NCBI GenBank assembly: GCA_009784185.1
Contig: WRCD01000001.1
Coordinates: forward strand, 1 to 55,254
Length of the DNA: 55,254 nt
Reading direction: 5' to 3'
Origin: Bacillota bacterium
GTDB taxonomy: Bacteria > Bacillota > Clostridia > Christensenellales > UBA1242
Below the pieces are notes generated by a model. That model worked only from the letters and a program-made list of their open reading frames with translations, searched no databases and had not been told where the DNA came from. A program made the translations under genes and the position numbers. The first letter of the stretch is position 1; the number at the start of each line of letters is the position of its first letter. Below, piece after piece: positions 27,865 to 35,769 of the stretch.

Positions 27865-27888
27865 GTCATACGACATCTTTTTTATTTT
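27857..27888. terminator. Bidirectional terminator
   Basis: AAAAAAGATGTC-ATAC-GACATCTTTTTT, a 12-bp perfect stem. Confidence 0.9.
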
Positions 27889-27902
27889 GGCTCGCCAAAT
27901 CT

Positions 27903-28202
27903 CTATTTGACCAACTCAGTCTCGTTTTTAACATCATTGTTTTTATTCTGTTCGATATATGCAGTAGATTCTTGCTGCTTGCCAGCAAAACTGCCGCCGG
28001 AATTTTTTAGTGTTTGTCTCTCGGCATGAGAAAACAACGGCTTTGGATGTTTTTGACGGTGAGATTTGAGGTTGAGAAAGTAAAATTTAAAGACAAATAA
28101 AGGAAATGAGCTTAGAACTCTCTCGGGAAAAAATTGCTTAAATATGCTTTTATTTTTGCCAATTTCAACAAACCGTGATATAATACAAATATGAATTATC
28201 AA
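27903..28202 (-). other. Gap with a doubtful minus-strand frame
   Basis: The 330-bp gap between the terminator and the HsdR-like gene holds one open minus-strand frame of up to 99 codons. It starts at a TTG that overlaps the neighbouring gene and its promoter, and there is no ribosome site. The second half has protein-like, hydrophilic composition (RQTLKNSGGSFAGKQQE). It may be a decayed gene end. I would not annotate it as expressed. Confidence 0.25.
28156..28184 (+). promoter_or_regulatory. Leaderless promoter of the HsdR-like gene
   Basis: TTGCCA (28156-28161), 17 bp, TATAAT (28179-28184); ATG exactly 7 nt beyond the -10. No Shine-Dalgarno sequence. Confidence 0.7.
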
Positions 28203-29258
28203 GAGTTATGGGAAGATATTTGCTTTGATATGAATAATATGTCCTCTGTCAGAGAAGATTTTTTTCAATCTTCTTATGAGTTTATTTTTGAAAAACTTGG
28301 TTGGTCAAGGCGTAGAGGTGAAATAATTTCAAAGCAGGCAATTCAAGTAGGTTCTAACGGACGAGCCGAACCTGACATAATTATACAGAGTGGAAACAAA
28401 AAACATTATATTATTGAACTCAAAAGACCGAGTGCAGTATTAAGCGATAAACACAAAAAACAACTATTTTCTTATATGAGATTAGCACGCTTGCAATTTG
28501 GTGTTTTGCTTGGAAATACATTACAAGTTTTTTATGAAGATTATGCCGATGATAACGAACCAGAGCTAGTGTCTGAAATAGCATTTGACCCAAGAAAAGC
28601 AGATGGTATTGAAATAATTAGCATTTTAACAAAAGATGGTTATTCTTTTGAGAATTTCCAAAATTACTGTTTAACCAAACTTGCTGTTGCAAAAGAAAAA
28701 GAAGCCATAAACAAAAAAATTAACAAACTTTGTTCTGCTAAGGGCGAAGAACAAATTACAAACCTGCTAGAACAGAATTTATTATTAGAACATTCGCCAG
28801 AAGTTGTGCAATACATACTTGAAAATATAAATATCAGAATTGTGAACAAAAATGCACTTGCAAATGTTATTGTACCTAGCATTCAAAATATAAGAAGACC
28901 AAATATTTCTTCTCACACGCAAAGTATAATTGAAAACCGAAAAAAACTTGGTGGTAGAAAAGCCTCGTCGATTAGCAAGGCATTAATTGTAGAAGTTCTG
29001 GAACAACTTGAAGGTAAAAATCACAATGTAAATGGCTACACAACGCAGGAAATGGTAAATCAAATTATACTCATTGGCGTTGATTTATCAGCACAAAAAA
29101 ACCCGAATGCAAATTTGAGAGGAACTTTACAATCTATGGTTTCAAGAACAATGTATCCTGAATATAGCCAAGCAGGACTTGCTGACATTGTATATCAACC
29201 GAACGGCATAAGAACTGGCACTTGGCGACTTTCAAAATATAGAAAAAGCAGTAGTTAA
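28191..29258 (+). CDS. HsdR N-terminal-like (PD-(D/E)XK) nuclease-domain protein
   Basis: 355 residues. The N-terminal region (about 20-140) fits the type I restriction HsdR N-terminal fold: AEPDIIIQSGNKKHYIIELK gives the D-x-I ... E-L-K catalytic core (Asp about 63, Glu/Lys about 82-84), and YMRLARLQFGVLLG follows. No helicase domain follows. The C-terminal half has a separate conserved-looking helical region (about 270-350). No modification or specificity partner is adjacent. The gene is clearly more AT-rich than its neighbours, suggesting acquisition. It could be a solitary defence nuclease or a virulence-associated E-like protein. Confidence 0.65.
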   Translation: MNYQELWEDICFDMNNMSSVREDFFQSSYEFIFEKLGWSRRRGEIISKQAIQVGSNGRAEPDIIIQSGNKKHYIIELKRPSAVLSDKHKKQLFSYMRLARLQFGVLLGNTLQVFYEDYADDNEPELVSEIAFDPRKADGIEIISILTKDGYSFENFQNYCLTKLAVAKEKEAINKKINKLCSAKGEEQITNLLEQNLLLEHSPEVVQYILENINIRIVNKNALANVIVPSIQNIRRPNISSHTQSIIENRKKLGGRKASSISKALIVEVLEQLEGKNHNVNGYTTQEMVNQIILIGVDLSAQKNPNANLRGTLQSMVSRTMYPEYSQAGLADIVYQPNGIRTGTWRLSKYRKSSS

Positions 29259-29276
29259 TTTCTACTGCTTTTTGTT
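29245..29276 (+). terminator. Terminator of the HsdR-like gene
   Basis: AAAAGCAGTAG-TTAATTT-CTACTGCTTTTT; the stem overlaps the last codons. Confidence 0.85.
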
Positions 29277-29291
29277 CTTGCTGAATACCCT

Positions 29292-29504
29292 TTAATCAGG
29301 GAGATATTTGCTTCGACTTTGATAATTAATTCGTCTTACATCACTTGACATACCAATAGTGTTGTCAACCTGTCCAAATGGTGTGTTTGCAGTTGCAAAA
29401 CTGTAAGCATTCTGCCCTAAACTTACATATGGATTTCTTTTAGCAATATATTGCGTTGCTGCAATCATCCCAGCACCCAATAGCAACCAAAATAATTCTT
29501 TCAT
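29292..29504 (-). CDS. Small protein with N-terminal hydrophobic segment
   Basis: 70 residues from ATG 29504, preceded by AAAAGGAG. One hydrophobic helix (about 4-20, LFWLLLGAGMIAATQYI) is followed by a polar tail. Not recognised. It could be a small membrane or exported peptide. Confidence 0.55.
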   Translation of the reverse strand: MKELFWLLLGAGMIAATQYIAKRNPYVSLGQNAYSFATANTPFGQVDNTIGMSSDVRRINYQSRSKYLPD

Positions 29505-29782
29505 ATTCAATTCTCCTTTTAAGTTTCTATCTCTCGCCTATGAAAGAAACACGTCCATATTATAGCATAACGATTTTGATGATGCAATGTTTTTAAGCTT
29601 TCCACAGGAAGAGACAGATTGGTTGCTTGAGTTGGAATGGACTGGAAAAAGTTCGATTATTAATGAATAATTGAATAAATGAAAAAGTGAATAAGTTGTG
29701 ACGCCTAAGGTTTTTAACTAAATCCTTAACTTCTTCACTTATTCACTCTTAATTTAATCGCTGACGCCGTTAAGGCGTCACA
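29505..29782. other. Intergenic stretch with inverted repeats and a short ORF fragment
   Basis: Two inverted repeats are visible. AGTGAATAAG...CTTATTCACT spans about 29685-29750. TGACGCC-GTTAA-GGCGTCA (about 29763-29781) sits just downstream of the tRNA and may be its terminator, although there is no strong U-run. A plus-strand frame of 34 codons without a start (about 29569-29671, contains QEETDWLLELEWTGKSS) looks like the end of a lost gene. Confidence 0.35.
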
Positions 29783-29858
29783 TGGCTCCTCAGGCTGGAT
29801 TTGAACCAGCGACCTGTCGGTTAACAGCCGAATGCTCTGCCAGCTGAGCTACTGAGGA
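29783..29858 (-). tRNA. tRNA-Asn (GTT)
   Basis: A 76-nt cloverleaf on the minus strand: acceptor TCCTCAG pairs with CTGAGGA, D-arm GCTCAGCTGGCAGAGC, anticodon loop CTGTTAA with anticodon GTT, T-arm GGTTCAAATCC, encoded CCA. A tRNA isoacceptor for Asn. Confidence 0.97.
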
Positions 29859-29942
29859 ATATAGAGGGGGAAAGCTTGCTTTCGGACGAATATATTCCGA
29901 AGACAAATTTTCGCGTAAGCGAATCGCTACTGAGGAATATAG
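29848..29942. repeat. Duplicated tRNA-Asn 5' flank with a hairpin-rich insert
   Basis: The 17-mer GCTACTGAGGAATATAG covers the tRNA 5' end at 29848-29864 and recurs at 29926-29942. The 61 bp between the copies contain small palindromes such as TTCGC-GTAA-GCGAA, TTCGGA..TCCGAA and AAAGC-TT-GCTTT. This resembles a minimal insertion with target duplication at a tRNA gene. Confidence 0.6.
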
Positions 29943-30028
29943 GGAATATAGAGGAATACAAACACAAGTTTATCAAAATTTATTGCGGGTGTCAATAACT
30001 TGCTTGAAATAATTTTTAAAAGTATTGT

Positions 30029-30652
30029 TTATTCAATAGTTATGCTTCCTATTATATTACTCAAAAATCCGGGCTCCAGTTCGCAAACCTGCACAACCTC
30101 GGGCGGATAATCCATGGTATAGGTTATGTTTGTAGAGCTTATAGGCGCAAAGCCAAATTTTTTATAATAATTCGGGTTTCCTACCAGAAACACGACTTTA
30201 TAGTCTTGCTCTTTGGCTTTTTGCAATGCGTGTTTAATTAATGCTGCACCAATGCCTTTGTTTCTGTACTCCAATGCAACGCACAATGGCGCCAGAAGCA
30301 GAGCCTCAACCTTGTCTGCGGCAGTGGTTATGTAGGTTTTGGTCAGCATTATATGGCCAATGAGTGGAGCACTGTCATTGCGAGACCCGCTTCTTGCTTC
30401 TTCAAGCGAAGCAATCCTCCCAACAGAACTTCTAGCCATGGGGCTGCTTCGTTTGTTGGCTCCGCCAGAGCGACTCGCAGCGACAGCCGTCTCAGCTACA
30501 AAGGCCAACTCCGGCACATATCCGCTGCCGGCACGCAGCCGCAACACAAAATCCTCCTCGCCGCTTGGCGGGAGCTCTGCAGTTTGAAAGGCGGACTTAA
30601 CCAGCGCATGGATTTTATTGTAATCGGCCGGATTTTCGTTTCTTATTATCAT
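30029..30652 (-). CDS. GNAT N-acetyltransferase with in-frame repeat insertion
   Basis: 207 residues. A GNAT fold is clear: LIGHIMLTKTYI, then LLAPLCVALEYRNKGIGAALIKHAL, with the acetyl-CoA loop R-N-K-G-I-G, and VFLVGNPNYYKKFGF. It resembles YhbS-type acetyltransferases, which read ELAFVAE-x5-IVGHIM. Here about 39 extra residues (about 56-94, Ser/Arg/Ala-rich) sit between AFVAET and LIGHIM, exactly where the DNA is a type B inverted repeat pair. The catalytic core on both sides is intact. Acceptor unknown. Confidence 0.85.
   Translation of the reverse strand: MIIRNENPADYNKIHALVKSAFQTAELPPSGEEDFVLRLRAGSGYVPELAFVAETAVAASRSGGANKRSSPMARSSVGRIASLEEARSGSRNDSAPLIGHIMLTKTYITTAADKVEALLLAPLCVALEYRNKGIGAALIKHALQKAKEQDYKVVFLVGNPNYYKKFGFAPISSTNITYTMDYPPEVVQVCELEPGFLSNIIGSITIE
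30371..30487. repeat. Type B inverted pair inside the GNAT gene (B2)
   Basis: CTGTCATTGCGAGACCCGC...GAAGCAATCCTCCCAAC is the first unit. CCATGGGGCTGCTTCG...GACTCGCAGCGACAG is the second, inverted. The total is about 117 bp (39 codons), open throughout in the gene's frame. Confidence 0.85.
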
Positions 30653-30664
30653 TCTGTCACTCTT

Positions 30665-31402
30665 TTATCCGTTTAAAATTATTATTGCCATATCCAGCGC
30701 AAAGCCCATTACAAAGTGCAGGTATACACTATACCAGATAGAGCGGGTTTTGTATGCCGCGTAGCCAAACAGCAAGCCGCCGGCAATTGCGCCTGCTGTT
30801 TCCAGCATGGGCTTGCCAAATCCGCCTATGCTGGTATGAATCAGCACAGACAGGGCGGTTGTAATAAGTATTGCCGTAAGCACGCCAAGCTTCCGCTCAA
30901 AACTAAAGAACCCCAGTCCTCTAAACAGAAATTCCCAGCCGATATAATAGCAGACATATGTTGCATAATACAGAACCACAAGCCCTATCGGCGCAAAGTA
31001 AACATACTTGGTAAGCGGGTATGTAAGCACCATTTCAAAGTCCGAAAAAGCGGTTAAAAACCCAAGGCCGATTAATATGGGAGTAGCCGCTGCGCAGATA
31101 ATAAGCCCGGTTTTATATTTGCCTAAGCCAAGCCCGTAATTTCGGAGCTTGTCTTTCATTACAAACTTTATCAGCAGTATCCCGAACACAAAAAACAGTA
31201 TTATAGGCGTGGCGTTGTGGTATATATATGCCCAGAAATCAATGTCTGCGCTGCCGTCAAAAAACTTGTAGTAAGCGGAGAAAGATGCCATATAGCAATA
31301 CAAAAACAGCACTATGGTAGTAAAAACAATAACTATGTTAAGATTTTTGTCTGTTTGCCGCATCCCGGCAAAGTCTTTTTTAAACTCTTCTTTCAGCTTC
31401 AT
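30665..31402 (-). CDS. CPBP-family membrane protein (CAAX-like protease)
   Basis: 245 residues with about seven hydrophobic segments. The CPBP signatures appear in altered form: GWEFLFRG (about 158-165) stands for EExxxR, having a single Glu; LIHTS (about 193) and YLHFVMGF (about 227) give the later metal-type His residues. Such proteins are intramembrane proteases or bacteriocin self-immunity factors. The weak first motif makes activity uncertain. The start overlaps the epimerase stop by ATGA. Confidence 0.7.
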   Translation of the reverse strand: MKLKEEFKKDFAGMRQTDKNLNIVIVFTTIVLFLYCYMASFSAYYKFFDGSADIDFWAYIYHNATPIILFFVFGILLIKFVMKDKLRNYGLGLGKYKTGLIICAAATPILIGLGFLTAFSDFEMVLTYPLTKYVYFAPIGLVVLYYATYVCYYIGWEFLFRGLGFFSFERKLGVLTAILITTALSVLIHTSIGGFGKPMLETAGAIAGGLLFGYAAYKTRSIWYSVYLHFVMGFALDMAIIILNG

Positions 31403-32394
31403 TTCTGAGTTTCCTTTTTAAACCACTCGCAGGTTTCTCTCACTCCCTCGTCCATAGAATATTTCGGCCTGTATTCCAGTACCCTCTTTGCTTTATCAAT
31501 GCTGAAATGGTAATCGTTAATGTTTTGATAAACAGTAAAGCGTGTAACCAGAGGAGGCTTTTTTATTTTAAGCAGTTTATATGTGCCCTCCACACAATTG
31601 GCTGCCATTACCGCCATAGGAGCCGGCACGTTGAAAAACTTTTCTTTTGCACCCATGTGTTTTGCCACGCAGCACAGATAATCGCGCAAGGTCTCGTTGT
31701 AGCCGTCGGATATATTATAATCGGTATTGCCGGCGTATGCATTGGCGCCGGCCTTAACAATTGCGTCAACAAGGTTTCGGACATACACAAAACAGCTTAA
31801 ATGTCTGCCCTTGTCTACCACCGGCATTCTGCCTGCGGCCACCTTTTTATATATGGGATAGCTGGTATAATCATATGGCCCGTATACATTGCCCGGGCGG
31901 ATAATAACGTAGCTTAGGTTGTTCTGCTTGCAATAATCGGTTACAAGCTGTTCGGTTTTTAGTTTGCTTAACGGATATGGGTTGCAAAAAGGCTTTTTTT
32001 CGGCTTCCTCCGTCAGGTTTGTATAGCCGTAAAAGCCATAAACGGCCGCAGAGCTTATAAGTACAATCCTTCTGGCACCGACTCTTTTAGCATAATCCAG
32101 CACATTTTGTGTGCAGCCTAAATTAACGGTGTCAAAATCTTCCTGTCTGCCCCAGGCGGCCACTTTGCCCGCCAAATGATAAACCACATCAACCTTAGGA
32201 AGCTTGGCGGTGCTCATGCTGGCGCAGTTGCCCACAAACGTTTTTATTTTACGCTTTTTAATTAAAGCCTGCAGTTCTTTGTTGGCTGGGTTGTTGTGCT
32301 GGTCAACGCCAAAAACAGTTGAGCCTCCGTTAACCAGACCAACTGCTAAATGCGAGCCTATAAATCCCATTATGCCTGTTATTAAAACTCTCAA
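31399..32394 (-). CDS. NAD-dependent epimerase/dehydratase (extended SDR)
   Basis: 331 residues. N-terminal MRVLITGIMGFIGSHLAV is the NAD-binding T-G-x-x-G-F-I-G; YHLAGKVA follows, and catalytic Tyr/Lys lies in YPLSKLK (about 140). RPGNVYGP is typical of nucleotide-sugar and 3-beta-HSD-type epimerases. The start is TTG 32394 with GAGGTG 6 nt upstream. Downstream CPBP protein overlap (ATGA) implies coupling. Substrate unknown. Confidence 0.85.
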   Translation of the reverse strand: MRVLITGIMGFIGSHLAVGLVNGGSTVFGVDQHNNPANKELQALIKKRKIKTFVGNCASMSTAKLPKVDVVYHLAGKVAAWGRQEDFDTVNLGCTQNVLDYAKRVGARRIVLISSAAVYGFYGYTNLTEEAEKKPFCNPYPLSKLKTEQLVTDYCKQNNLSYVIIRPGNVYGPYDYTSYPIYKKVAAGRMPVVDKGRHLSCFVYVRNLVDAIVKAGANAYAGNTDYNISDGYNETLRDYLCCVAKHMGAKEKFFNVPAPMAVMAANCVEGTYKLLKIKKPPLVTRFTVYQNINDYHFSIDKAKRVLEYRPKYSMDEGVRETCEWFKKETQK

Positions 32395-32430
32395 AGCACA
32401 CCTCGTGTTTTTGCGCCTTCGGCGGCGGCT

Positions 32431-32475
32431 GCCCCGTCACGCTGGCGCGTGTCACCCCGAAAGAATTGGGGAATT
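32431..32475. repeat. Type A repeat, single, inverted (A13) upstream of the epimerase gene
   Basis: GCCCCGTCACGC-TGG-CGCGTGTC then ACCCCGAAAGAATTGGGGAATTT. A degraded but recognisable type A unit in the leader or promoter area. Confidence 0.6.
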
Positions 32476-32632
32476 TTTACCATTATAGCTTTACGGCATA
32501 AAAAAAACAAACGATTACGTGCCTGCATATACAACTTTTATTTAAGAGAGGCTATGGATTTTGATATTTTATGTTTGATATTTGATGGTTAAATATAGTA
32601 TAATATTCTCATAGAGATTCTGGGGGAGACAT

Positions 32633-33676
32633 ATGCAAAATATTATTATTGTTACCGACCCAAACAAAGATCCGGATGATTTAGTTATGCTTATTTTGGC
32701 CGCTGCCATGGAGAAGCGCGGCAAAACGCGCATTGCCGGAGTTGTAACCACGTCGGGAAACGAGAACGTTACATTGCAAAGGGCGCGATACGCCAAAGGC
32801 GTACTTAAAAGCCTTGGGATAGATGTTCCGGTTTGTGCAGGCACCGGCAAGGAATATGAGGACGAGATTACAAGCCTTAACATGAATCTGTTTCATGAGA
32901 GCGCGGAGATAAAGGAATTTATGCGGGCCGGGACAGATGTTGCATCCAGCCCAAAAGAGTTTTTGCACGAAGTGCTTGTAAAATGCGGTGACGGCACCGT
33001 TGGCCTGCTCTGCGCTGCCGGCATGACAGATATTGCAAGGCTTATTATTTCAGACAAACGCCTGTTTTTATCTAAGGTAAGTAAAATTGCAATTATGGGC
33101 GGACTGAACGTGTTGCCGGGCGGGAACATTAAAATGGACGACAGCTACAATAATGTCAGCGACTTTTCGGCTTCGGAAGTAGTAAGAAAATTTGTTTCCG
33201 CCAATCAGATTAAAACGGTGCTGGTTAACCGCGATGCGGCCAGAGAGGTGCCGGTAGAGTTTGAGTTTTACCGCTCCTTGCTTGCCGGCGGGCATCCCGT
33301 AGGAATACACGCACACAATGCCCAATATGCTGCTTTTGAACGTTTGATAACGGCGGCCCAGACGGGTGCTGCAGACAAAAAACGGGATATGAACTGGCTG
33401 TTTAAAACTTTTACAACATTAGCCAAAGACGACTACGGTAAGTTTTTAAGTGCAGCCCCGGGCATTATTATAAACCTTATTGACCGGATTGGGCTATACG
33501 ACCCGCTTACATTAATTGCGCTGGTTCAGGACTTTGAAAACATGTTTAACTACACAGAGTATGGCAGCATAAGCTTAGCCTCGCCCAAAATTGCGCGCAA
33601 GCTATACGATATGTTTTATTATTACATAAGCAAATATCTTGCAAATGTGCATCAGCAACCAAAAAACAACGCCTAA
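32633..33676 (+). CDS. Nucleoside hydrolase-like protein (IUNH fold)
   Basis: 347 residues. The N-terminal Asp cluster, IVTDPNKDPDDLV (residues 5-17), is close to the D-x-D-x-x-x-D-D calcium site of inosine-uridine nucleoside hydrolases. AGVVTTSGN and KIAIMGG(L) match later family blocks, and NVSDFSASE resembles the E(F/W)N(I) region with substitutions. Substrate site partly diverged. Ribosome site GGGGGAG. A terminator follows. Confidence 0.75.
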   Translation: MQNIIIVTDPNKDPDDLVMLILAAAMEKRGKTRIAGVVTTSGNENVTLQRARYAKGVLKSLGIDVPVCAGTGKEYEDEITSLNMNLFHESAEIKEFMRAGTDVASSPKEFLHEVLVKCGDGTVGLLCAAGMTDIARLIISDKRLFLSKVSKIAIMGGLNVLPGGNIKMDDSYNNVSDFSASEVVRKFVSANQIKTVLVNRDAAREVPVEFEFYRSLLAGGHPVGIHAHNAQYAAFERLITAAQTGAADKKRDMNWLFKTFTTLAKDDYGKFLSAAPGIIINLIDRIGLYDPLTLIALVQDFENMFNYTEYGSISLASPKIARKLYDMFYYYISKYLANVHQQPKNNA

Positions 33677-33692
33677 GGCGTTGTTTTTTATA
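33662..33692. terminator. Bidirectional terminator
   Basis: AAAAAACAACGCC-TAA-GGCGTTGTTTTTT, a 13-bp stem. Confidence 0.9.
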
Positions 33693-34059
33693 CCAGAATC
33701 ATAAACACAAGTGCAATTAGTATCAGCAGAACGTTCAGGTTAAATTTTGTTTCTGTCTTGTGTGAGACACATTGATACACATAAAAGCCCAACGCGGCAC
33801 CAAAGCACAGAAATGCCGGGATTGCAAAAGCGTAATACGGCCATACTGCTCCAAACGGTGTGAATATTAAAACGAAATACCTGATAAGCGCAAACGCTAT
33901 AGATGCGCACGCCAGTAAGTTTACTATCCCAAAGCCGTTTACAAAGCCTTTAACCTCGTCGGTAAAGTCCTTCTCTTTTTGCTTTTGCCGTGGTTGTTCG
34001 GCTTCCGCTGTTTCAACTACAACAACCGCCTCTGCGTCTTCAATCTTCTTTTTGCTCAT
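33688..34059 (-). CDS. Small membrane protein with acidic N-terminus
   Basis: 123 residues from ATG 34059, chosen because AAAAGGAG precedes it (the in-frame ATG at 34077 lies upstream of that site). The polar, Glu/Lys-rich N-terminus (1-40) is followed by three hydrophobic segments. Unknown family. Confidence 0.6.
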   Translation of the reverse strand: MSKKKIEDAEAVVVVETAEAEQPRQKQKEKDFTDEVKGFVNGFGIVNLLACASIAFALIRYFVLIFTPFGAVWPYYAFAIPAFLCFGAALGFYVYQCVSHKTETKFNLNVLLILIALVFMILV

Positions 34060-34108
34060 AACAACTCCTTTTAACATATATCTACTATATATGATTGTTT
34101 ATACCAAA

Positions 34109-34516
34109 TTATTCCTTAAAACTGTTTATTTCTGTCCAGAATTGCTGCCGGTTATCCGGAGAAATTAACACACGCTCAAGCATCTTGCCCTTTACGTATT
34201 GTACCTCTATACAGTCGTGGCTTAATGCAATTGCATCAATTATGCCGCGGACGCTTTTGAGTTCAAGTATATTTTTAAGCGGGATTTTGTGGTTAATCCA
34301 GAATATGCCGCAGTTGATAACCAGGTCGGTTTTTGTTATTTCATATTTGGTATAGAAGAACGGCGGCATGAAAACGCCAAGGTAAAACACTCCGAAAATA
34401 ACAAACCAGTACCATTGTCCAAACGAATACCATACCGCAGCGGTTAAAACAAACACCGCAGTAAGCACTATGAGTAAAATCAGGTGCAGGCTGCCTACTT
34501 TTGATTTGTATTTCAT
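34109..34516 (-). CDS. PH-domain-like membrane protein
   Basis: 135 residues with two N-terminal hydrophobic segments (about 10-30, 35-53), then a bacterial PH-like beta domain (YEITKTDLVINCGIFWINHK...IPLKNILELK). Similar architecture to DUF304/YdbT or YoaK-type proteins. GGGGGAA lies before the ATG. Function unknown. Confidence 0.65.
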   Translation of the reverse strand: MKYKSKVGSLHLILLIVLTAVFVLTAAVWYSFGQWYWFVIFGVFYLGVFMPPFFYTKYEITKTDLVINCGIFWINHKIPLKNILELKSVRGIIDAIALSHDCIEVQYVKGKMLERVLISPDNRQQFWTEINSFKE

Positions 34517-34594
34517 CCCAAATTCCCCCTGTAATAGTATGCCTGCATTATAGCATAAATTGCAGGAAAAGTAAAGCTTTTTTATGTTTTGCTA

Positions 34595-34622
34595 TTGACT
34601 TTTGCCGCGGCATGCTTATAAT
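34595..34622 (+). promoter_or_regulatory. Promoter of gene 34651
   Basis: TTGACT (34595-34600), 16 bp, TATAAT (34617-34622). Confidence 0.6.
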
Positions 34623-34650
34623 ATATAAGAACAATCAGGAGGGTAAATTA

Positions 34651-35676
34651 ATGAGCATTAAGTCACAAATTGCTAAAATTACAAGGTCGGCAGAGCGAAC
34701 AGCGCTGCTCCAGAAAGCAAGCGAAATAGCGCATGGTTTAGACCCATATGCAATCTGCGATTTTGCGGAAATGCTTCCCGGTCCGTTTAATCAGGACAAG
34801 GAAATTACCGGCGTTTTAGAGGATGCCATTTTGCGCTATTCGGAGAAAAATAAAGACCCGTATCATGCGTACGAGTATGCCTTTTGTATGGCGGATAACG
34901 GGGTACGGATAACCTTGGACGAATTTGAAAAGAATGTTATCCGTAGCGGAAACGTTAAGCTTATAGATTATTTTAAAGACTTTGTTAACGGCGCAAACAA
35001 AAGAGACTTGGCTGCGGCTAAGCAAATTATAGAACAAGAACTCGCATCTACCGGTCGTCTGCCGAAATCATTAAGATATATTGGTGAAAATGAGAAAGGA
35101 CTGGTGTCCGGGGACATGAATTATTGGACGATTAGTATGAAGTCTCCCGACGATATTGCTAAGTTGGCCATAAATGGCAAAAGCGCATACACAATGACAG
35201 AAGCGGCTGAGCACTTGTCTAATCCTGATATGTTTGAAAACATTAAGGCAAAAACACTTTATAACCTAAGAAGAGTTCCGTATCCATATTATTATACGAA
35301 GTTTGACGGACAGAGATGTCCCAGTGAGTTCAGCGCAAAAGAAGTTAATGTACTTGAGCTTTGGGAAGAAGTAAAAAAGACGGGCGATATTTTAAACGGG
35401 TACGAGTTTGGTTGCAGCGTTCCGTCCGTTTTAGATAAGCATACAGCCGGTATAGTTGTAAATGAAGCTGCCGACTGGATTGCAAGCGGTGACCAGCCGA
35501 AGCTTATGTATTACGCAATTGCATATACCGACTGGAACAAAGACGAGCAAATGCTGGAGGCATTAGGCAGCAAATCCAAAACCGATAAAAGATTTGCAAG
35601 ATACCTAGGCAAGGCAAATGACTTTATTGCCGGTAGAGCAAAAGAAGGCGCAGCGGCGCACGGACACGGCGGATAA
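34651..35676 (+). CDS. Unknown 341-residue protein
   Basis: Start at ATG 34651 with CAGGAGGG upstream. Soluble, mostly helical by composition, no signal peptide, no recognised motif. It ends with Ala/His/Gly-rich AAAHGHGG. Centre has YNLRRVPYPYYYTKFDGQR. Not assignable. Confidence 0.65.
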   Translation: MSIKSQIAKITRSAERTALLQKASEIAHGLDPYAICDFAEMLPGPFNQDKEITGVLEDAILRYSEKNKDPYHAYEYAFCMADNGVRITLDEFEKNVIRSGNVKLIDYFKDFVNGANKRDLAAAKQIIEQELASTGRLPKSLRYIGENEKGLVSGDMNYWTISMKSPDDIAKLAINGKSAYTMTEAAEHLSNPDMFENIKAKTLYNLRRVPYPYYYTKFDGQRCPSEFSAKEVNVLELWEEVKKTGDILNGYEFGCSVPSVLDKHTAGIVVNEAADWIASGDQPKLMYYAIAYTDWNKDEQMLEALGSKSKTDKRFARYLGKANDFIAGRAKEGAAAHGHGG

Positions 35677-35683
35677 GAAACAA

Positions 35684-35718
35684 ACAAAAAAGCGGGGAAT
35701 AGTTCCCTGCTTTTTGTT
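35684..35718 (+). terminator. Terminator
   Basis: AAAAAGCGGGGAA-TAG-TTCCCTGCTTTTT stem with a T-run. Confidence 0.8.
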
Positions 35719-35722
35719 TAAA

Positions 35723-35763
35723 CCACCCCGTCACTTCGTGCCACCCCTCCAAGGAGGGGAATT
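35723..35763. repeat. Type A repeat, single, inverted (A5)
   Basis: CCACCCCGTCACTTCGTGCC then ACCCCTCC-AA-GGAGGGGAATT, lying between two convergent genes. Confidence 0.85.
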
Positions 35764-35769
35764 TTTGTT

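Noticed and set aside
27903..28202. Open minus-strand frame of up to 99 codons
   Set aside because: TTG start without ribosome site, overlapping the promoter and start of the HsdR-like gene; kept only as a doubtful gap note.
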